Made by a program: the position numbers and the translations under genes
Origin: JBLZUR01 sp048565625
Lineage (GTDB): Bacteria; Pseudomonadota; Alphaproteobacteria; Sphingomonadales; Sphingomonadaceae
Reading direction: 5' to 3'
Assembly: GCF_048565625.1 (NCBI RefSeq)
Contig: NZ_JBLZUR010000002.1
Span: 682,001-746,000, forward strand
DNA: 64,000 nucleotides
Shown: positions 43,427 to 51,055 of the stretch, piece after piece
Layout: each line of letters starts with the position of its first letter
Numbering within the stretch: position 1 is the stretch's first letter
Notes under the pieces: model-generated
What the model was told of the DNA's origin: nothing
The model's input: only the letters and a program-made list of their open reading frames with translations
Database searches by the model: none

Positions 43427-43613
43427 ATCCTCCCCCGGAAGGGCAGGGGGACCGCCGCAGGCGGCGGAGGGGTAGGTGCCGCGCAATAGGCGGCTGATAT
43501 CTGTTGAACGAGTTTGCAGGCTGCGTTGCGACGTTGCCTAACCGCGTGTGCGCAGAGACTACCCCTCCACCGCCGCCTTCGGCGGCGGTCCCCCTCCCCC
43601 TCCGCGGGAGGAT
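43427..43613. repeat. Large inverted repeat between convergent genes
   Basis: The left arm 43427-43473 (CTCCCCCGGAAGGGCAGGGGG, split around CCGCCGCAGGCGGCGG) is mirrored by the right arm 43559-43613 (CTACCCCTCCACCGCCGCC, then GGCGGCGGTCCCCC). The about 85-base centre is unpaired. This is a sphingomonad-type dispersed palindromic element and may terminate both convergent transcripts. Confidence 0.75.
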
Positions 43614-43617
43614 TTAA

Positions 43618-44838
43618 TTACGCCTCTTTATCCGCCGGCCATTCAATGAAGACGTCGTGCATGGCTGCGACGCCGCCGGTGCGCCATTTCGGCTCGGTGC
43701 CGGGCTTCAAGCGGAAGCTGGGAATGCGGCGCATCCACTCCTCCACCATCACCCGCATTTCGGCGCGGGCGAGAAAGTTGCCGACGCAGGTATGCGCGCC
43801 CGTCGAGAAGGCGACATGGCCTCGGTCCTGACGGTCGATGTCGAACTTCTCCGGCTCCGGATTGCGGCGTGGGTCCATGCCGCCGAGATAGAGCGGGCAG
43901 GCGATCATGTCGCCGACGCGAAAGGACGCGCCTTCGAAGTCATAGTCCTTCTTCACGATGCGGGTCTGCGACACGATCGAGAAGCGGCGCAGCGCCTCCT
44001 CCACGAAGTCGGTGTACGCCTCCGGGTCGTTCCGCAGCCGCTCCTGCAGCTCGGGATGCTTGGCGAGATAGTGGAAGGTGAAGGTCATCGTGTTGGCGAC
44101 GGTGTCGAGGCCCGCGATGAACAGGAGGAAGCCGATCGATTCCAGCTCCTCGTCGGTCAGCGGCCGACCCTTTACCGTCTCACCGACCAGCTTTGACATC
44201 AGATCGTCCTGCGGCTCGGCGCGGCGCTTGTCGAAATACTCCTTCATCGTGGCGATGATGTAGTTCTGCATCTCGATGCGGCGCTCGACCGTGGTCGGGC
44301 TGAAATATTCAAGGACGATCTCGCGAAAGGGCTCGAACTTGTCGAGCGGCAGGCCCATCAGTTCCATGAAGACGGAGACGGGGAAGCCGGCGCCGACATC
44401 CTCGGTGAACTCGCATTCGCCCCGCTCGATGACCTTGTCGATCATGCGGTTGGCCCAGATCCGCAGCTTGGGTTCCATCGCGGCGATATGCTTGCGGTCG
44501 AAATGCCGCATCAGCGCCATGCGGTAGCCGAGATGCTCCGGCGGATCGAGGTTGAGCGGGATCATCACATTGGGGCTGTTGGACGGCGGGATGTCGAGTT
44601 CCCGGTTTGAGAAATGCTCGGTGTCCTTCAGCAGCTGCGACATATGGTCGAAGCGTGTGATCACCCAGTATCCGCCGTTGCAGGGCGAATAGAAGATGTC
44701 GGGTGCCTCGTCGTGCAGCTTGTGCGTGTCCAGCTGAACATCGGTTTCGATGCGGCTGTCTTCGAACCGGTCGAAGAAGACGATCTGGTCGTCTCTCACA
44801 TGGTCGGGCACATTGGCCGGTCGCGCGATCGTCGCCAT
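43618..44838 (-). CDS. Cytochrome P450, CYP101 (P450cam)-like
   Basis: 406 residues from ATG 44838 (AAGGAGT upstream). Features shared with P450cam in order: VPDHVRDD near 10, CNGGYWVITR near 60 (CNGGHW in P450cam), LDPPEHLGYR, FTEDVGAGFPVSVFMELMGLP, I-helix LFIAGLDTVANT, EEALRRFSIVSQTRI, heme loop FSTGAHTCVG with Cys351, RIPSFRLKPG. Members hydroxylate terpenoids such as camphor and related ring compounds. No ferredoxin or reductase is nearby. It follows the TonB receptor 2 gene on the same strand with a 212-base gap that shows no IclR-type operator. Confidence 0.93.
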   Translation of the reverse strand: MATIARPANVPDHVRDDQIVFFDRFEDSRIETDVQLDTHKLHDEAPDIFYSPCNGGYWVITRFDHMSQLLKDTEHFSNRELDIPPSNSPNVMIPLNLDPPEHLGYRMALMRHFDRKHIAAMEPKLRIWANRMIDKVIERGECEFTEDVGAGFPVSVFMELMGLPLDKFEPFREIVLEYFSPTTVERRIEMQNYIIATMKEYFDKRRAEPQDDLMSKLVGETVKGRPLTDEELESIGFLLFIAGLDTVANTMTFTFHYLAKHPELQERLRNDPEAYTDFVEEALRRFSIVSQTRIVKKDYDFEGASFRVGDMIACPLYLGGMDPRRNPEPEKFDIDRQDRGHVAFSTGAHTCVGNFLARAEMRVMVEEWMRRIPSFRLKPGTEPKWRTGGVAAMHDVFIEWPADKEA

Positions 44839-45050
44839 CGTTTTACTCCTTTTCCGAAGGGCCGCCTGAGGCGGTGGCGACCCTTCCACACACATGATTG
44901 ACCTGTCCGGTGACTGAACCGGGGGCACTGTCCGGCGATCCCGCCGAAAACGATCGCGCGGACCGGCCTTGATAGAGGCACGATCCGCGAGAAAATTTAG
45001 GTGCCGCCCGGCAGGCACGCCATGGCTGGCGCGCCGAGCCGGGTTGCCGA

Positions 45051-47249
45051 TCAGTAGCGGACGGTGACCTGTGCGCCATAGACGGCCGGCTCACCCCAGA
45101 CCTGACGGCTGGCGAAAGTGTCGGTGAAGTTCTGCACCCGGTATTTGGTGCTGGTGACATTGGTGCCGAAGATCGAGAAGTCGTAATGGTCCGACGGATC
45201 GGTCCATGTCGCGCGCAGGTTGAGCAGCGCATATTCCTTTTGCGGCAGCTGCTTGACGGAGTCGAAGTAGAAGCGCGAGGTGTAGAAGAGGTTGCCATTG
45301 AGCGCGAGCTTTCCACCGGCGACATCGACGTGGTAATTGGCCCCGATGCTGCCCGCGAACTTCGGCGAACGCTGCACGGGGAAGTCGTCGGCCGGGATGT
45401 TGATGGCGAGGAACTGGCCGTAGGTAGCGTTGGCCGGGTTCAGGTCCTGCTGGAAGCCGATCGCGTCCGGGAAGCTCTTGAACTTGGCGTTCGTGTACGC
45501 GCCGCTGAGCGTGACGTCGAAGTCCGGAGTCAGCTGGAACGTCAGGTCGCCGTCCAGGCCGTAGATCCGCGCGGCGGCAGCGTTGCGAGTGATGCTGGCG
45601 CCAGCCGCGCCGTAAGCGGTGACCTGAATGTCCTTGTAGTCATAATAGTATGCGGCGATGTTGAACCGGATCGCGCGGTTCGAAATCTTGTAGCCGACTT
45701 CCCAAGCGTCGATCTTCTCAGGCTTCACCGGCACCAGCGAGAATGAAGAGCCGGGCAGGGTACCGGACTTGTACCCCTTGGTGAAGGACGCATAGACGTT
45801 CGACTGCGGCGTGAGTTCGTAACGGATGACGCCGCGCGGCGAGAAGTTGTGGAACTTGACGTCGCCCTCATCGATGAACGCCGCCGGGAAAAGATTGAAC
45901 TTCAGCTGCGGATTGTCCCAGCTGTAGCGGCCGCCGGCGGTGAGGAAGAGGCCGTCCGCCACCTCGTAAGTGCCGTCGGCGAAGATGGCGATCGATTCGT
46001 TCTTGTTGACAGTGTGGAACAGCGGGACAAAGGGCGCGCCGCTGCCATCCGGCGAGGTGGAGTTGCTGAGGTTGTAAAAGTAGTTGTTCTTCACGTCCAT
46101 GTAGAACGCGCCAAGAACCCAGTTGAACGGACCGCTGCCCGCGGAGGTGAGATTGAATTCCTGCGTGAAGGTTTCGTCCGGGATCTTCCAGGTTGCAGCG
46201 TTGATGTTTGCCGGTGTCGTGTCGTATTCCAGACCCTGCGACACCTTGTCGCTGCGGAAGCCGGTATAGGACGTCAGGTTCGCAAAGCCGAGATCGAAGC
46301 TGCTGGTCAGCGTGATCGAGTCGGTGTTGAGGTGAATGTAGTTCGGTGCGTTGTTGGCGACTTGCCCCCGCTTGGTCACGATCGTGTTGCCGGGGATGAT
46401 CGTGCCGATGGTCATGCCGTCGCGCGCGTTGGTCAAATTGGCGGCGGGGTCGTCGGTATAGCTGTGGGCATAGGCGAGCTTGAAGCTGATCGCGTCGCTC
46501 GGCTCCCACAGTATCTTCGTGCGGACCTGCCACTGGTGGTACTTGCCTGCCTCGTCATCGTTCGTGACGACGTTGGTGACGAACCCGTCGCCGCGCTCGT
46601 ACCCGCCGGCGATGTCGATCGCCAGGCCGGGCGCGATGCCGGTCGACGCATATCCGGCAAGTGCGACCTTGTTGAACCGCGCGTAGCTGGCGCGGGCGAT
46701 CAGCGTCGGATCCTGCTGCGGATCCTTGGTCGTGACCTGGATCGCACCGCCGGTCGCGTTGAAGCCGAAGAGGGTGCCCTGCGGCCCCTTCAGCACGTTG
46801 ACGCTGCTGATGTTGATGAGGTTGAGGTCCGACGATCCGGGGCTCGGCAGGTAGAAGCCGTCCACGTAGATCGGGATGTTCGAATAGAAGCCGGGGCCGG
46901 CCACCTGGCTGCCGACGCCGCGAATGGTCGGCTGAATCGAATTGCCGGCATAGTCGATGCGCAGCGCGGGCACGCTCTGCGAAAGTTGCGCGACCTGGGT
47001 CAGGCTGCGCTTCTGGAGCTGGTCGGCCGTGACCGCGCTGATCGAAATCGGCACGTCGGTCAGCCGCTCGGACCGCTTCTGCGCGGTGACGACGATTTCG
47101 TTGGTGTCGTCCGCCGCCGTCTCTGCCGGGGCCGCCGACGGAGCCGAGGGAGGAGTCTGAGCGAACGCAGGTATCGCCCCCAGCGAAACGCCGGCCAGCA
47201 TCAGCACCTTCAGCGTAATCGGATACACGTCGCCCTTCTGCACGATCAT
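45051..47249 (-). CDS. TonB-dependent outer-membrane receptor 2
   Basis: 732 residues from ATG 47249, preceded by GGGAGGA. Signal peptide (LMLAGVSLGAIPAFA), TonB-box region NEIVVTAQKRSERLTDVPISIS, plug with RGVGSQVAGPGFYSNIPIYVD and LKGPQGTLFGFNATGGAIQ, barrel ending GAQVTVRY. Extended identity with receptor 1 (18524-20707), for example in the plug and in ...TPQSNVYASFT, shows the two are paralogues. Probably takes up a related but not identical molecule. An IclR operator is 23 bases upstream and a divergent one serves the thiolase operon. Confidence 0.93.
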   Translation of the reverse strand: MIVQKGDVYPITLKVLMLAGVSLGAIPAFAQTPPSAPSAAPAETAADDTNEIVVTAQKRSERLTDVPISISAVTADQLQKRSLTQVAQLSQSVPALRIDYAGNSIQPTIRGVGSQVAGPGFYSNIPIYVDGFYLPSPGSSDLNLINISSVNVLKGPQGTLFGFNATGGAIQVTTKDPQQDPTLIARASYARFNKVALAGYASTGIAPGLAIDIAGGYERGDGFVTNVVTNDDEAGKYHQWQVRTKILWEPSDAISFKLAYAHSYTDDPAANLTNARDGMTIGTIIPGNTIVTKRGQVANNAPNYIHLNTDSITLTSSFDLGFANLTSYTGFRSDKVSQGLEYDTTPANINAATWKIPDETFTQEFNLTSAGSGPFNWVLGAFYMDVKNNYFYNLSNSTSPDGSGAPFVPLFHTVNKNESIAIFADGTYEVADGLFLTAGGRYSWDNPQLKFNLFPAAFIDEGDVKFHNFSPRGVIRYELTPQSNVYASFTKGYKSGTLPGSSFSLVPVKPEKIDAWEVGYKISNRAIRFNIAAYYYDYKDIQVTAYGAAGASITRNAAAARIYGLDGDLTFQLTPDFDVTLSGAYTNAKFKSFPDAIGFQQDLNPANATYGQFLAINIPADDFPVQRSPKFAGSIGANYHVDVAGGKLALNGNLFYTSRFYFDSVKQLPQKEYALLNLRATWTDPSDHYDFSIFGTNVTSTKYRVQNFTDTFASRQVWGEPAVYGAQVTVRY

Positions 47250-47272
47250 CTCCTCATCCTCCCCATGAAGTT

Positions 47273-47306
47273 GAGCGTTATTCGCCCATACGTTCGTAGT
47301 TCGTGC
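47273..47306 (-). promoter_or_regulatory. Predicted IclR operator of TonB receptor 2 (site 9)
   Basis: Minus-strand reading: GCACGAACTACGAAC, gap GTAT, GGGCGAATAACGCTC. CGAAC plus 4 bases plus GGGCG matches the island pattern. A TTGACA at 47336-47331 (minus) could be the -35 box. 23 bases before the receptor ATG. Confidence 0.68.
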
Positions 47307-47419
47307 ATTCTTATGGATTCGCGGAAATGCTGTCAATTGGATGCGCCGGGTTGCAGAGGGGCGCATTGCGCTGGGGTCCGCCTATCCTTGACAAGGTGTC
47401 GAGCGGCAGCGCAAACACC

Positions 47420-47453
47420 ATCTGTATATCGAACTGACGAGCGATAATCGAAC
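47420..47453 (+). promoter_or_regulatory. Predicted IclR operator of thiolase operon (site 10)
   Basis: First unit ATCTGTATATCGAAC, gap TGAC, second unit GAGCGATAATCGAAC (47439-47453). The second unit is nearly the PcaR-type operator sequence recalled from Pseudomonas (GTTCGATAATCGCAC). 15 bases before the thiolase GTG start; TTGACA at 47388-47393 may be the -35 region though spacing is long. Confidence 0.75.
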
Positions 47454-47468
47454 GCTACAGGAGGGATC

Positions 47469-48695
47469 GTGAACGAGGTCTGGATCATCGACGCGGTGCG
47501 CAGCCCGCGCGGTCTCGGCAAGGCGGAAGGTGCCATCGCCGGCGTCCACCCGCAGCGCCTGCTCTCCCAGCTTCTGATCGCGCTCGCCGACCGCACCGGG
47601 CTCGATCCCAAGGACATCGACGACGTCGTCACCGGCGTGAATACGCAGCAGGGCAAGCAGGGCCTGAACCTCGGCCGGATGGCGGTGCTCGACGCCGGCT
47701 TTCCCGCGACCGTGCCCGGCTTCTCGCTCGACCGCTTCTGCGGATCGGGCCTGACGGCGGTGAATCTCGCTGCGATGGGCATCCTGTCCGGCGCGCAGGA
47801 CGTGGTGATCGCGGGCGGCGTCGAGATGATGTCGCACACCCGCACGCTGTCGCGCGAGTTCATGATGGACTCGGGCAATCTCGCGCTCCGCAAGAAGATC
47901 CCGCAGCCGCATCAGGGGCTGTGCGCGGACCTGATTGCCACGCTGGAGGGGTTCCAGCGCGAGGAGCTGGACGCGCTCGCGCTCACCAGCCAGCAGCGCG
48001 CCGACCGCGCGGTGCGCGAAGGTCGCTTCGTTAAGTCGCTGGTCGCGATCAAGGACGAGGATGGCACCGTCCTGCTCGACCGCGAGCAATACCCCCGGCC
48101 GCAGACGACTGCGGAGGCGCTGGCCAAGCTGAAGCCCGCCTTCGAAGCGTTCTATGACCGGGAGATCGACAGCGAGGGCAACACCTTTGGCGCGCTGCTG
48201 CGGCAGGCCTATCCCGACACGCAGATCCGCTACATGCACACCGCCGCGACCAGCTCCGGCGTGGTCGATGGGGCGGGGGCGCTGCTGCTCGCCTCGCCCG
48301 AATACGCCCGGGGGCATGGGCTGAAGCCGCGGGCCCGGGTGCGCGGCGTGGCGACGGTGGGCGATGACCCCACGCTGATGCTGAACGGCCCGGTTCCGGC
48401 GGCGAAGAAGGTGCTCGAAAAGGCCGGCATGTCGATCAGCGACGTCGATCTTTTCGAGATCAACGAGGCCTTCGCCGCCGTACCGCTGAAGTTCATGCGC
48501 GACCTCGACCTCGATCCCGAGACGGTGAACGTCAACGGCGGGGCGATGGCCCTCGGCCACCCGATCGGCGCAACCGGCGCAATCCTGACCGGCACGCTGC
48601 TCGACGAGCTGGAGCGGCAGGACAAGTCGGTCGGGCTTGTCACCATGTGCGCGGCGGGTGGCCTCGCCCCGGCGGCGATCATCGAGCGCATCTGA
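47469..48695 (+). CDS. Thiolase (acetyl-CoA acyltransferase)
   Basis: 408 residues from GTG 47469 with CAGGAGGGA upstream. All thiolase catalytic elements are present: nucleophile Cys91 in DRFCGSGLTAVN, His in ALGHPIGATGA and second Cys in TMCAAGGLAPAAII. Cleaves 3-ketoacyl-CoA, releasing acetyl- or propionyl-CoA, so it should complete each beta-oxidation round. It is the only clearly active thiolase in the island. First gene of a seven-gene operon ending at 53642. Confidence 0.95.
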   Translation: MNEVWIIDAVRSPRGLGKAEGAIAGVHPQRLLSQLLIALADRTGLDPKDIDDVVTGVNTQQGKQGLNLGRMAVLDAGFPATVPGFSLDRFCGSGLTAVNLAAMGILSGAQDVVIAGGVEMMSHTRTLSREFMMDSGNLALRKKIPQPHQGLCADLIATLEGFQREELDALALTSQQRADRAVREGRFVKSLVAIKDEDGTVLLDREQYPRPQTTAEALAKLKPAFEAFYDREIDSEGNTFGALLRQAYPDTQIRYMHTAATSSGVVDGAGALLLASPEYARGHGLKPRARVRGVATVGDDPTLMLNGPVPAAKKVLEKAGMSISDVDLFEINEAFAAVPLKFMRDLDLDPETVNVNGGAMALGHPIGATGAILTGTLLDELERQDKSVGLVTMCAAGGLAPAAIIERI

Positions 48696-48700
48696 GCGTC

Positions 48701-49549
48701 GTGCGCGCCACGCGCTTCTCGACTGCCGGGGGCCTGACGCTGGTCGGCGACGTCGGCGGCGATCCGGCGGCCCCTTGCGTGATCCTGATGCACGGCGGGG
48801 GACAGACCCGTTTCTCCTGGATGGGTGCGGGGGCGGCGCTGGTCGCGGCCTGCTATCACGTCATCAACTTTGACGCGCGTGGGCATGGCGAGAGCGACTG
48901 GGCGGGGCCGGGTGGCTATTCGCTGGCGCTGCATGCGCGGGATCTGGCGGAGGTTGCCGGCGGTCTGCCCGGACCGGTCGCGCTGGTGGGCGCTTCGCTA
49001 GGCGGGGCGACGGCACTGCGCGCGATGGCGGATGGGATGAGGCCGGCGGCGGTGGTGCTGGTCGACATCGTGCCCAATCCCGATCCGAAGGGCGTCGCCC
49101 GCATCCGCGAGTTCATGCTCGGCAAGCCGGACGGGTTCGAGACGCTGGAGGAGGTCGCCGACGCGATCGCCGCCTACAACCCGCACCGTCGCCGGCCAGC
49201 CGATCTGGAAGGCCTGCGTCGCAATCTGCGCGAGACGGAGACCGGCCGCTTCCGCTGGCACTGGGATCCGGCCTTCCTGGGCCGCGAGATCGACTCGGAA
49301 TTGGCCGAGCTGGCCGATACGGTCGAGGGTGCCCGTGAGGCGCAGGATACGCCGGTGCTCCTGATCCGGGGCTCCAGCAGCGATGTCGTCAACGATACAG
49401 GGACGGCGATTCTGCAGGACGTGCTGCCCCGGCTGGAGATCTTCGACGTGGCCGGCGCGGGGCATATGGTCGCGGGCGATCGCAACGACGTGTTCAACGG
49501 TGGCATGCTGCAGTTCCTGGCGCGGTACTTCCCGGCGACGGCGCGGTGA
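48701..49549 (+). CDS. Alpha/beta hydrolase
   Basis: 282 residues from GTG 48701, 5 bases after the thiolase stop. Oxyanion region HGGGQTRFSW near 31-40, FDARGHGESDWAGPG, nucleophile elbow GASLGG near 98-103 (Ser100) and catalytic His in AGAGHMVAGDR near 263. Acid candidates are the Asp/Glu residues before GSSSDV. Soluble esterase, lactonase or C-C hydrolase; with the proposed 4-hydroxyacyl chemistry a lactonase role is possible but unproven. Overlaps the next SDR by 4 bases. Confidence 0.87.
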   Translation: MRATRFSTAGGLTLVGDVGGDPAAPCVILMHGGGQTRFSWMGAGAALVAACYHVINFDARGHGESDWAGPGGYSLALHARDLAEVAGGLPGPVALVGASLGGATALRAMADGMRPAAVVLVDIVPNPDPKGVARIREFMLGKPDGFETLEEVADAIAAYNPHRRRPADLEGLRRNLRETETGRFRWHWDPAFLGREIDSELAELADTVEGAREAQDTPVLLIRGSSSDVVNDTGTAILQDVLPRLEIFDVAGAGHMVAGDRNDVFNGGMLQFLARYFPATAR

Positions 49550-50298
49550 CGCTGGCTGGCCGCAGCGTGTTGGTTACCGGCGGCAACAGCGGTATCGGCC
49601 TTGCGACCGCCCTTCGTTTCGCGCGCGAGGGAGCGGATGTCGCGATCTTCTCCCGCCGTGCCGACCGCAATGCGGCGGCGCGAGCGGAGGTCGAGGCGCT
49701 GGGTGTCCGCTGCCTGACGATCGCCGGCAGCGTCACCGATGAGGATGACGTGCGCGGCGCAGTGGACGCCACAGTCGCGGCGTTCGGTTGGTTGGACTAC
49801 GCGTTCAACTGCGCGGGCCTGTCGCAGTCGCTTACGCCGCTGGAGGCGCTCGGCCTCGACGAGTTCACCGCGCTGATGGACATCAACGCGCGCGGCACCT
49901 TCCTGTCGATGAAGTACGAGATCCCGGCGATGCGCGCGCGAGGCGGCGGGGCGATCTGCAACTGCGCCTCGGCCGCGGGCCTCATCCCAAGCGCCTTTCA
50001 GGTTGCCTATGCGGCGGCGAAGTTTGCCGTCGTCGGCATGACGCGCGGCGCGGCCTTGGAGGCGGCGAAGGACCGCATCCGCGTCAACGTCGTCTGTCCG
50101 GGTGCGACGACGGGCGAGATGTGGCTGCAATTCGCCGCCGACCATCCTGATCGCGCGGCTCTCGCATTGGCCAAGCACCCGCTGGGCCGCGTGGGCGAGA
50201 AGGAGGAGGTCGCGGGTGCGGTCCTCTATCTGTGCCGCGACGCGACGTTCACCACCGGCCATGCCTTTCCCGTCGATGGCGGGCGGACGACGGGATGA
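49546..50298 (+). CDS. SDR family oxidoreductase
   Basis: 250 residues from GTG 49546, overlapping the hydrolase stop (GTGA). TGGNSGIGLATALRF, NCAGLS in place of NNAG, Ser in NCASAAGL near 143, YAAAKFAVVGM (Y about 157, K about 161), PVDGGRTTG C-terminus. SRRADRN after the second strand favours NADP. Third gene of the thiolase operon; its stop overlaps the next ATG (ATGA). Confidence 0.9.
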   Translation: MTLAGRSVLVTGGNSGIGLATALRFAREGADVAIFSRRADRNAAARAEVEALGVRCLTIAGSVTDEDDVRGAVDATVAAFGWLDYAFNCAGLSQSLTPLEALGLDEFTALMDINARGTFLSMKYEIPAMRARGGGAICNCASAAGLIPSAFQVAYAAAKFAVVGMTRGAALEAAKDRIRVNVVCPGATTGEMWLQFAADHPDRAALALAKHPLGRVGEKEEVAGAVLYLCRDATFTTGHAFPVDGGRTTG

Positions 50299-51032
50299 CG
50301 GCTGCGCTCTCCGGCAAGGTCGTCATCCTGACGGGCGCGGCCGGAGGGCAGGGCCGTGTCGCGGCGCGCCTGATCGTGAAGGCGGGCGGCAAGGTCGTGA
50401 TGACCGATCGCGACCCGGGGGGTGCCGGAGTCGCGGAAGAGATCGGACCGGACGCCTGCTTCGTCGCGCATGACGTCACCGATCAGGAGGGTTGGGTGCG
50501 TGTGGTGGCGACGGCTCTCGACCGCTTCGGGGCGGTCGATGCCCTGATCAACAACGCCGCGATCGCCGGGCGCGACAGCGTGGAGACGCTGACCGCCGAC
50601 CGGATGCGCGGCTATTTCGACGTGAACGTCATCGGCACGCTGAACGGCATCCAGGCGGTGTTGCCCGCCATGCGGCAAAGCGGGGGCGGGAGCATCGTCA
50701 ACATCGCATCGATCTCCGCCCTGCGCGCGACGCCGGGCCTCGTCGGATACGGCGTCAGCAAATGGGCGCTGCGCGGCCTGACGCGCAATGCGGCGGCGGA
50801 GCTGGCGGGCGACAAGGTCCGCGTGAACCTCGTCCTGCCGGGGGCGGTGTCGGTGTCGATGATCAAGGACGGGCCTGCGCCCTCGGACAAGCAGGCGGTG
50901 GCGGCGCAGGTGCCGCTGGGTCGTGTCGCGGAACCGGAGGAGATCGCCCGCACCGCGATCTTCATGGCCTCGGACGCGGCCAGTTACGTGACCGGCGCCG
51001 AGATTGCCGTCGATGGCGGCTGGTGCGCCTGA
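50295..51032 (+). CDS. SDR family oxidoreductase
   Basis: 245 residues from ATG 50295 (4-base overlap with the SDR before it). TGAAGGQGRVAAR cofactor loop, TDRD after strand 2 (Asp, NAD preference), NNAAIAG, Ser in NIASISA, YGVSKWALRGL (Y about 151, K about 155), YVTGAEIAVDGGW. Closest in style to 3-alpha/20-beta-hydroxysteroid-type SDRs. Followed by the ACAD11-like gene 23 bases later. Confidence 0.9.
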   Translation: MTAALSGKVVILTGAAGGQGRVAARLIVKAGGKVVMTDRDPGGAGVAEEIGPDACFVAHDVTDQEGWVRVVATALDRFGAVDALINNAAIAGRDSVETLTADRMRGYFDVNVIGTLNGIQAVLPAMRQSGGGSIVNIASISALRATPGLVGYGVSKWALRGLTRNAAAELAGDKVRVNLVLPGAVSVSMIKDGPAPSDKQAVAAQVPLGRVAEPEEIARTAIFMASDAASYVTGAEIAVDGGWCA

Positions 51033-51055
51033 CAAGACCATAAGGGAGAGGACGG

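Noticed and set aside
45849..47447. A 532-codon plus-strand frame opposite TonB receptor 2
   Set aside because: The receptor on the minus strand has a signal peptide, plug and barrel; the plus frame is a shadow.
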